A stretch of 5,024 bases of DNA from Pseudomonadota bacterium (lineage in GTDB: Bacteria > Pseudomonadota > Gammaproteobacteria > Steroidobacterales > Steroidobacteraceae): contig JAEWBG010000110.1 in assembly GCA_023391335.1 (NCBI GenBank), positions 1 to 5,024 of the forward strand. Reading direction: 5' to 3'. Positions 4,988 to 5,024 of this stretch are shown piece after piece. A program made the translations under genes and the position numbers. The notes beneath the pieces are model-generated. The model did no database searches and was not told the origin of the DNA. It saw only the letters and a list, made by a program, of their open reading frames with translations. Position 1 is the first letter of the stretch, and each line of letters begins with the position of its first letter.

Positions 4988-5024
4988 GGATCGTGGATCG
5001 TGGATCGTGGATCGTGGATCGTGG
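4988..5024. repeat. Heptamer tandem repeat GGATCGT, at least 5.3 copies
   Basis: Five perfect 7-bp units start at 4988, followed by GG at the window edge, so the array continues beyond the window. It begins just after the waaA stop codon. The unit shares TCGTG with the TGACTCG array at 3625-3656 but differs in the other two bases, so waaA is bracketed by related yet distinct heptamer arrays. Confidence 0.9.

Overview
The window is a compact stretch of a proteobacterial chromosome, almost certainly a gammaproteobacterium of moderately high GC. The evidence is a cytoplasmic Fe-type superoxide dismutase next to a CGFS monothiol glutaredoxin (an association also seen around sodB/grxD in enterics) and Kdo2-lipid A genes closely resembling E. 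coli LpxL and WaaA. The short tandem repeats between genes recall Xanthomonadales or Steroidobacter-like genomes, but that finer placement is only an impression.

Left part (1-1426): a strong bidirectional terminator (81-106) closes sodB, which runs leftwards from 731 to 153. Divergently, a small four-cysteine DUF1289 protein (865-1089) and a Grx4-type glutaredoxin (1115-1426, GTG start, excellent Shine-Dalgarno) run rightwards as a likely operon. The 133-base divergent region holds two opposed sigma70-like promoters that overlap almost completely around the dyad GGGGA-CCGA-TCCCC. The theme is iron, Fe-S and oxidative-stress handling.

Right part (1578-4985): two tandem LpxL/HtrB-type lipid A acyltransferase paralogues run leftwards (2618-3595, then 1578-2522). 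waaA, the Kdo transferase (3729-4985), runs rightwards. WaaA adds Kdo to lipid IVA, and LpxL-type enzymes then acylate the Kdo2 product at the inner membrane, so these genes form a coherent pathway module.

Between genes the sequence is rich in repeats. There is a 162-bp element with 37-nt inverted arms between the convergent grxD and lpxL ends, and an 11-mer tandem repeat at the end of the second acyltransferase gene. TCGTG-containing heptamer tandems flank waaA on both sides, and a perfect 22-bp palindrome lies in the waaA 5' region. No intergenic stretch exceeds 300 bases. I see no phage, CRISPR, toxin-antitoxin or other exotic system; the genes are housekeeping, and the interest lies in the repeats and the divergent promoter architecture.
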